From Campylobacteraceae bacterium (lineage in GTDB: Bacteria > Campylobacterota > Campylobacteria > Campylobacterales > Sulfurovaceae): a DNA stretch of 9,607 bases. Where the stretch lies: the NCBI GenBank assembly GCA_027079365.1, contig JALWVW010000390.1:1-9607 (forward strand), read 5' to 3'. Position numbers and translations under genes: made by a program. Of this stretch, positions 5,139-9,607 are shown piece after piece. Numbering within the stretch: position 1 is the first letter of the stretch; each line of letters begins with the position of its first letter. The notes under the pieces were generated by a model, which saw nothing but the letters and a program-made list of their open reading frames with translations, was not told where the DNA came from and did no database searches.

Positions 5139-6352
5139 TGTCCTACAAAATCAACAATGCCAAGAGCGTCGTACACGCTTTCCTCCTCTCTATAGGCATC
5201 ACTGTAGCAGAGCCTGCCACCATATTGCCACTACTCGTACATCATTTCAGTGACTCTCTGATACTGGTAGGGATCTTCGCTTCACTACTCAGGGGTGGCG
5301 CGATCGCTGTGCAGCTTTTTGCTGCCTTTTATGCCCAGAGCTATGAGCGGGTCATGAAGTACATGCATCGGGTCTTTTTCTTCCGTTTTGCCTCTTGGTT
5401 TGCCGTGGGTGCAAGCATCTACATTGTAGGAGACAGTAACCCTACCCTCACGCTCTGGCTGATTGGGATCTTCTTTTTCACCTTCTCCTTCTCTGCCGGC
5501 TTTGGTGCTATCTACTTCAAGGAGATCATCGCCAAAGTCTTTGATTCACAGGAGCGGGGTTCTGCGATGGCAAACAGACAGCTCTTTTCTGCACTGGGTG
5601 CGATTATCAGCGGTGGGATCACAGGCTGGGTGCTTGCCAATTATGAGGCACCCAACAATTATGCCTTTCTCTTTATGATCTCCTCACTGATTATGGTCGT
5701 AGGACTTGTCTCCTTTGGATCGATCAAAGAACCACCAAAGAAAAATACAAGTAGCAGAGAGAAAAGTTTTCTAGAATTTCTAAAAAATAGTAAAAAACTT
5801 CTCTCTGCAGATGAAAGGCTACAGCTACAGATCAAAGTCTCACTCCTTGGGTACTCTTTTTTACTTGCGATGCCCTTCGTTATCATTAAGGCAAAAGAGA
5901 CCGTGGAGCTCACAGGGTGGATGATTGGAGGTTTCATCACCGTCCAGATGGTTGGAGCCATGATCGGCAATATGTTCCTCTGGAAACGCTTTGCCCCCAA
6001 CTACGCAGGCATGCTTCAGACTGCCTATGGATTTATGCTTACCGCTTTTGTGATCGCACTTTTTGCCAAAGGTGCGATAGCATACATGCTGATATTTTTC
6101 ATCTTTGGTATAGGGATGGATGGGTTTAGAAATGCGGATACCAATCTCGTCCTGGAGATTGCTCCAGAAGACAAACGCCCCGTCTATGTAGCGATACAGT
6201 CGACCATTGTCTCCCTGGGGCTCTTCTTCTCTATTCCCGGTGGATTTATTTTGGAGTGGTTTGGCTACACGGTACTCTATCTGGTCACGCTTGGGATGTT
6301 GGGAATCGGACTGCTGTACACACAGAAGCTAAAAAAGCACCTTACGATATAA
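5138..6352 (+). CDS. Major facilitator superfamily transporter, substrate unknown
   Basis: The 404-residue protein has about twelve hydrophobic segments (approximately 11-34, 41-64, 79-97, 104-127, 145-168, 174-195, 234-251, 256-279, 290-309, 313-330, 348-370, 375-393). They are split 6+6 by a charged cytosolic loop (196-232, EPPKKNTSSREK...). This is the classic MFS layout. Acidic E25 in the first helix, the RxG-like turn at 52-54 and NADTN (332-336) in the second half are polar points within the membrane part, but none identifies a substrate. The start is GTG, inside the hisIE stop (TAGTG), with AGAAGG about ten bases upstream; ribosomes finishing hisIE would probably restart here. The coupling suggests coexpression with histidine synthesis but does not prove a shared substrate. 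The gene ends 32 bases from the convergent purF. Confidence 0.85.
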   Translation: MSYKINNAKSVVHAFLLSIGITVAEPATILPLLVHHFSDSLILVGIFASLLRGGAIAVQLFAAFYAQSYERVMKYMHRVFFFRFASWFAVGASIYIVGDSNPTLTLWLIGIFFFTFSFSAGFGAIYFKEIIAKVFDSQERGSAMANRQLFSALGAIISGGITGWVLANYEAPNNYAFLFMISSLIMVVGLVSFGSIKEPPKKNTSSREKSFLEFLKNSKKLLSADERLQLQIKVSLLGYSFLLAMPFVIIKAKETVELTGWMIGGFITVQMVGAMIGNMFLWKRFAPNYAGMLQTAYGFMLTAFVIALFAKGAIAYMLIFFIFGIGMDGFRNADTNLVLEIAPEDKRPVYVAIQSTIVSLGLFFSIPGGFILEWFGYTVLYLVTLGMLGIGLLYTQKLKKHLTI

Positions 6353-6384
6353 TCATAGAGAGAGAAAGAATCTCCCACTCCTGA

Positions 6385-7755
6385 CTACAAAAATATACTG
6401 CACCCAGGACTCTCTGCATTGCCTCCGGCAAAATAATGACCATCAAAGCTAACCAGAGAGTAAGTACGATCAGTGCCCAATGAGCTCGTCAGTCCTTCGA
6501 TAGAGAGAAATCCCAATGAGTCCGCACCCATATCCGAGGCGATCTCCTCAGGTGTATGTCTTGTAGAGATCAGCTCCTGCTTGGTCGGCGTATCGATACC
6601 GTAGCGACAGGGGTATTTGATCTCTGGTGCTGCGATACGCATATGCACCTCTGCCGCGCCTGCTTCTTTGAGCATTCTGACGATCTGCTTGGAGGTGGTA
6701 CCCCTGACCAGCGAGTCATCGATGATCGCTACTTTCTTTCCTGCGATCATATGCTTAATCGGCGAGAGTTTAAGTTTGACTTTGAGGTCACGGATCTCCT
6801 GTGTCGGCTCAATAAAAGTACGGCCTACATAGTGATTTCGCACGATCCCCATCTCAAAAGGTACGCCAAGCCCATCTGCATAGCCTTTGGCAGCAGCGAC
6901 ACCAGAGTCTGGCACAGGCAGTACCAGATCTACCTCTGCCGGCATCTCCTCTGCCAGTTTTCGCCCCATTTTTAACCTCATCTCATAGACATTTTTTCCA
7001 TCAATGATTGAATCAGGTCTGGCGAAATAGATATATTCGAAGGCACAAGGATGAGGGTCGGGATCAAAGATTTGCTTAGAACAGGGTTCTTTACCCTCCT
7101 CAAAAGTCAGCATCTCGCCAGGCCTCACATCACGCACAAACTCCGCACCCACCAGATCAAACGCACAGGTCTCAGATGCCACGATCCATCCACCATCTTT
7201 GAGTTTTCCCAGACTCAGTGGTCGAATACCGAAGCGATCACGCACCACAAACATCTTGGAACGGCTCTGTATAACTAGACAGTAGGCACCCTTGATCTTC
7301 TCCAGCATATCACGGATACGATCGACGAGATGACCCTCTTGGCTCTTGGCGATCAGATGGATGATATTTTCCGTATCCATATCCGTCTGGAAGATCGCAC
7401 CTTTCTCGATCAGCTCATCTCGTATCTCGTACTTGTTGGTCAGATTACCATTATGGACGATGGACATTTCCCCCAGTTTATACTTGGCAAAAACCGGCTG
7501 AGAGTCATTGGTGGACTGCTTGCCTGCTGTGGAGTAGCGGTTGTGCCCTATGGCACAGTCCCCCCTCAGGTTGTCCAGTGCACTCTGAGAAAATACATCA
7601 GAGACCATGCCCTTCTTCTTGTAGATAGAGATATGCTCTCCATCAGCCGTAGATATCCCCGTAGCCTCCTGCCCACGGTGTTGCATGGCAAAAAGTGCAT
7701 AATATGCTACCGTCGAAGCTTTTTTGGCACCGAAAACACCTACAATTGCACACAT
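6385..7755 (-). CDS. purF: Amidophosphoribosyltransferase PurF
   Basis: The 456-residue enzyme makes 5-phosphoribosylamine from PRPP and glutamine, the first committed step of purine synthesis. The N-terminal glutaminase (Ntn) domain starts with Met-Cys, so C2 is the nucleophile once Met is removed and there is no propeptide. Its partners are GHNRYSTAG (70-78), HNGNLTN (101-107) and TDMDTE (124-129). The phosphoribosyltransferase domain has EYIYFARPDS (240-249), YVGRTFI (309-315) and the PRPP loop VAIIDDSLVRGTTS (342-355). C237 and C383 match two of the four cysteines that hold the [4Fe-4S] cluster in the Bacillus subtilis enzyme. The C-terminal pair is absent; YSLVSFDGHYF (432-442) stands in its place. 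The gene starts one base after the dapB stop, with AGGA inside the end of dapB as its ribosome binding site. Confidence 0.95.
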   Translation of the reverse strand: MCAIVGVFGAKKASTVAYYALFAMQHRGQEATGISTADGEHISIYKKKGMVSDVFSQSALDNLRGDCAIGHNRYSTAGKQSTNDSQPVFAKYKLGEMSIVHNGNLTNKYEIRDELIEKGAIFQTDMDTENIIHLIAKSQEGHLVDRIRDMLEKIKGAYCLVIQSRSKMFVVRDRFGIRPLSLGKLKDGGWIVASETCAFDLVGAEFVRDVRPGEMLTFEEGKEPCSKQIFDPDPHPCAFEYIYFARPDSIIDGKNVYEMRLKMGRKLAEEMPAEVDLVLPVPDSGVAAAKGYADGLGVPFEMGIVRNHYVGRTFIEPTQEIRDLKVKLKLSPIKHMIAGKKVAIIDDSLVRGTTSKQIVRMLKEAGAAEVHMRIAAPEIKYPCRYGIDTPTKQELISTRHTPEEIASDMGADSLGFLSIEGLTSSLGTDRTYSLVSFDGHYFAGGNAESPGCSIFL

Positions 7756-7756
7756 A

Positions 7757-8539
7757 TTATATTCCTAAACAGTCATTGATAGAGTAGAGACCCGGCTCTT
7801 TGTCTGCGATCCATTTGGCAGCACGAATCGCACCCTTAGAGAAGGTCTCCCGGCTGGTAGCGGTATGATTGAGCTCAATAAACTCTCCGTCATTGTAGAA
7901 TCCTACTGTATGACGACCTACGATATCGCCGCCCCGCAGTGCCATCACCGCGATCTCATCTTTGGTTCTGGCTCCTATCTGCCCATCACGACCACTGATC
8001 CGGACAGCATCCAGATCCAGTCCACGTCCCTTGGCTGCAAACTCTGCCAGTGTCAAGGCCGTACCACTGGGGGCATCTACTTTATGTCTATGGTGCTGCT
8101 CTACGATCTCGATATCAAAATCTGTCAAAGTTTCAGCCACCTTTTCGACTAGCTGTTTCAGCAGCGCGATACCTGCAGACATATTGGAAGCATAGAGTAC
8201 GGGCATATTTTTGGAGGCCTCCACAAGTAGGTTCTGCTGATGCTCACTAAATCCTGTGGTAGCAATCACCAGTGCCTTGGGGTTTTCCAGTGCCTGCTCA
8301 CAGAGCTCCTGTGTCGCCACGGGTGCAGAGAAGTCTATCACCACATCCACATGCTCCAGAAATGCTTTCATGCTATTGGTAATAAATACATCCTCAGGCA
8401 CAGCCGTCTTGAGCTCATCAAATACATGCAGCGCGGTCAGCTTCAATGCGCTGAGCTCCAAGCGCTCCTCATCCAATACATTGTTAATCAGATGCTCTCC
8501 CATACGCCCCGTACTGCCAACGATCCCTACTCTGACCAT
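7757..8539 (-). CDS. dapB: 4-Hydroxy-tetrahydrodipicolinate reductase DapB
   Basis: The 260-residue cytosolic enzyme reduces 4-hydroxy-tetrahydrodipicolinate with NAD(P)H on the way to diaminopimelate (cell wall) and lysine. It shows the Rossmann motif GIVGSTGRMG (5-14), ATTGF (93-97), and the family signature EQHHRHKVDAPSGTA (147-161), in which H149 and K153 correspond to the catalytic pair of the E. coli enzyme. Length is slightly below the E. coli protein (273) but typical of the family. The ATG overlaps the trxB stop (TAATG), and the gene ends one base before purF, so all three are probably translated from one message. The pair dapB-purF is, to my recollection, also adjacent in Campylobacter, so the order looks ancestral rather than functional. 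Confidence 0.95.
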   Translation of the reverse strand: MVRVGIVGSTGRMGEHLINNVLDEERLELSALKLTALHVFDELKTAVPEDVFITNSMKAFLEHVDVVIDFSAPVATQELCEQALENPKALVIATTGFSEHQQNLLVEASKNMPVLYASNMSAGIALLKQLVEKVAETLTDFDIEIVEQHHRHKVDAPSGTALTLAEFAAKGRGLDLDAVRISGRDGQIGARTKDEIAVMALRGGDIVGRHTVGFYNDGEFIELNHTATSRETFSKGAIRAAKWIADKEPGLYSINDCLGI

Positions 8540-9477
8540 TATGCTTGTTCCAATATATGCTCTAGCGCCTGCATGCCGGCTATAGCCCCATCACTGGCGG
8601 CACATACTACCTGCTTGGCAGCCTCTATACGCATATCTCCCGCCGCATAGAGTCCGGGTACATTCGTATGCATTTTGAGATCTACAATGACCTCCCCTTG
8701 CTCATTAGTACCGCAGAGAAAAGAACCATCTTCCTGTATCAAGACCTGATTTTTGACATTATTTCCGACAAAAACAAAAACACCTGGTACATCCAGTGTG
8801 CGAGGTGCCGTTCCATCTTTAAATACGATGTCTAGACCAGTAAGCCCCATAGCATCACCAAAGGCTCTATCGATGGAAGCATTGAGTATCAACTCTATCT
8901 TGTCGTTCTTCATCACCCTCTCTACCGTAGGAGGTGCAGCTCTGAACTCCTCTCTACGATGTATGACATAAACCTTTGAGCAGATATTGGCAAGGTACAG
9001 TGCCTCTTCAAGTGCTGTATCACCACCACCCAGAACAGCTACCTCTTTATTCTTGTAGAAGAACCCATCGCAGGTGGCACAAGTGCTGACCCCTTTTCCA
9101 AAAAATTCATCTTCACCTTCAAATCCAGCTCGTCGGGGCGTGCTTCCCGTGCAGACGATCACAGTTTTTGCTTCCACCTGCTCTGAACCGATATCAAGCA
9201 CGAAATGTTCTCCACTTTTGCTTACTCGCTTCACCTCTTTCATCTCATGCTTGAGTCCAAAGTGCTGACACTGGTGTGGCCATGGCTCCATCAGGTCCAT
9301 CCCTGTCATACCTTCTCTGAATACCCCAGGATAATTCTCTATCTCAGAACTTTGAGTGATCTGTCCGCCTGGCATACCCATCTCAAACATCGTGACATTT
9401 TTTAGTCCACCTCTGGTCGCATAGAGTCCCGCTGTCAAACCTGCTGGTCCGCCACCGATAATTGCACAATCAAGCAT
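8539..9477 (-). CDS. trxB: Thioredoxin-disulfide reductase TrxB
   Basis: The 312-residue flavoenzyme passes electrons from NADPH through FAD and a CxxC pair to thioredoxin. It has the FAD-binding GGGPAG (8-13), the redox-active CATC (C133, C136), the NAD(P)-binding GGGDTALEEA (150-159), HRRxxFRA (173-180) whose Arg pair favours NADPH, and the late FAD motif AAGDM (278-282). These are all features of the low-molecular-weight bacterial type, and length is normal. AAGGA (minus strand) sits about seven bases before the ATG. It is the first gene of a trxB-dapB-purF unit. No thioredoxin gene is visible in the 130 bases upstream. Ferredoxin/flavodoxin-NADP reductase-like paralogs share the fold, but they lack the CATC pair. 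Confidence 0.94.
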   Translation of the reverse strand: MLDCAIIGGGPAGLTAGLYATRGGLKNVTMFEMGMPGGQITQSSEIENYPGVFREGMTGMDLMEPWPHQCQHFGLKHEMKEVKRVSKSGEHFVLDIGSEQVEAKTVIVCTGSTPRRAGFEGEDEFFGKGVSTCATCDGFFYKNKEVAVLGGGDTALEEALYLANICSKVYVIHRREEFRAAPPTVERVMKNDKIELILNASIDRAFGDAMGLTGLDIVFKDGTAPRTLDVPGVFVFVGNNVKNQVLIQEDGSFLCGTNEQGEVIVDLKMHTNVPGLYAAGDMRIEAAKQVVCAASDGAIAGMQALEHILEQA

Positions 9478-9514
9478 TGTTGTTCCTTTTTGGAAATATA
9501 GGTTTTGTAAACAA

Positions 9515-9520
9515 ATTATA
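9515..9520 (-). promoter_or_regulatory. Predicted -10 box of the trxB-dapB-purF promoter
   Basis: The minus strand reads TATAAT, a perfect consensus, 38 bases before the trxB ATG. Transcription would start near 9508. The expected -35 zone is only AT-rich, as is usual in this phylum. A TTTGT-N2-ACAAA palindrome (9504-9515) abuts it and would cover the start site, a place where a repressor could act. Confidence 0.55.
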
Positions 9521-9607
9521 CTGCGATAAACTTGTTTAATTATTTAAGGGAGCCTCTAAGGGCATTTTGTTGGAAAGAAAAGTATGGGAGTGCGACAAAG
9601 AGGAGAA

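Noticed and set aside
6353..6384. Possible bidirectional terminator between the convergent MFS and purF genes (GAGA...TCTC)
   Set aside because: Only a four-pair AT-rich stem and no T-run next to it; too weak to call.
9536..9607. Open frames on both strands at the right edge that could be ends of genes
   Set aside because: The minus-strand frame gives 23 residues before a TAA at 9536-9538 with no recognisable motif. The plus-strand frames are short, with no ribosome binding site. No coding claim is possible from 70 bases.

Overview
The window looks like chromosomal DNA of a Campylobacterota (epsilonproteobacterial) chemolithotroph, most like Sulfurovum or a relative. This rests on moderate GC, T-rich promoters, close gene packing, a divergent denitrification-type cytochrome cd1, and remembered neighbour pairs seen in Campylobacter (ilvE beside an SPFH/prohibitin-like gene; dapB beside purF). 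The assignment is inference; no database was searched. All genes except the one cut at the left edge are intact. I see no tRNA, rRNA, CRISPR array, insertion sequence or phage gene.

Layout. 1-1944 (minus strand): a heme d1-type cytochrome cd1 (NirS-like), followed downstream by the start of a secreted multiheme cytochrome c that runs off the edge. 1945-2279: a divergent control region holding a Crp/Fnr-type palindrome, a well-placed -10 box for nirS, three stem-loops and a plus-strand terminator. 2280-6352 (plus strand): ilvE, an SPFH membrane protein, a terminator built from heptamer repeats, hisIE, and an MFS transporter whose GTG start overlaps the hisIE stop by one base. 6385-9477 (minus strand): a tight trxB-dapB-purF unit with one-base overlap or spacing at each junction, driven from a promoter just upstream of trxB.

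How the genes work together. The left part is anaerobic respiration in the periplasm: nitrite reduction to NO, apparently switched on by a Crp/Fnr-family regulator at a class II position. The middle and right parts are biosynthetic housekeeping: branched-chain amino acids (ilvE), histidine (hisIE), lysine and diaminopimelate (dapB), purines (purF), and thiol redox (trxB). The SPFH protein and the MFS transporter are the genes of unknown role.

No wholly new multi-gene system is evident. The best leads are the structured, Fnr-type control region of the divergent cd1 gene, the unusual architecture of that cd1 protein, and the heptamer inverted repeat before hisIE.
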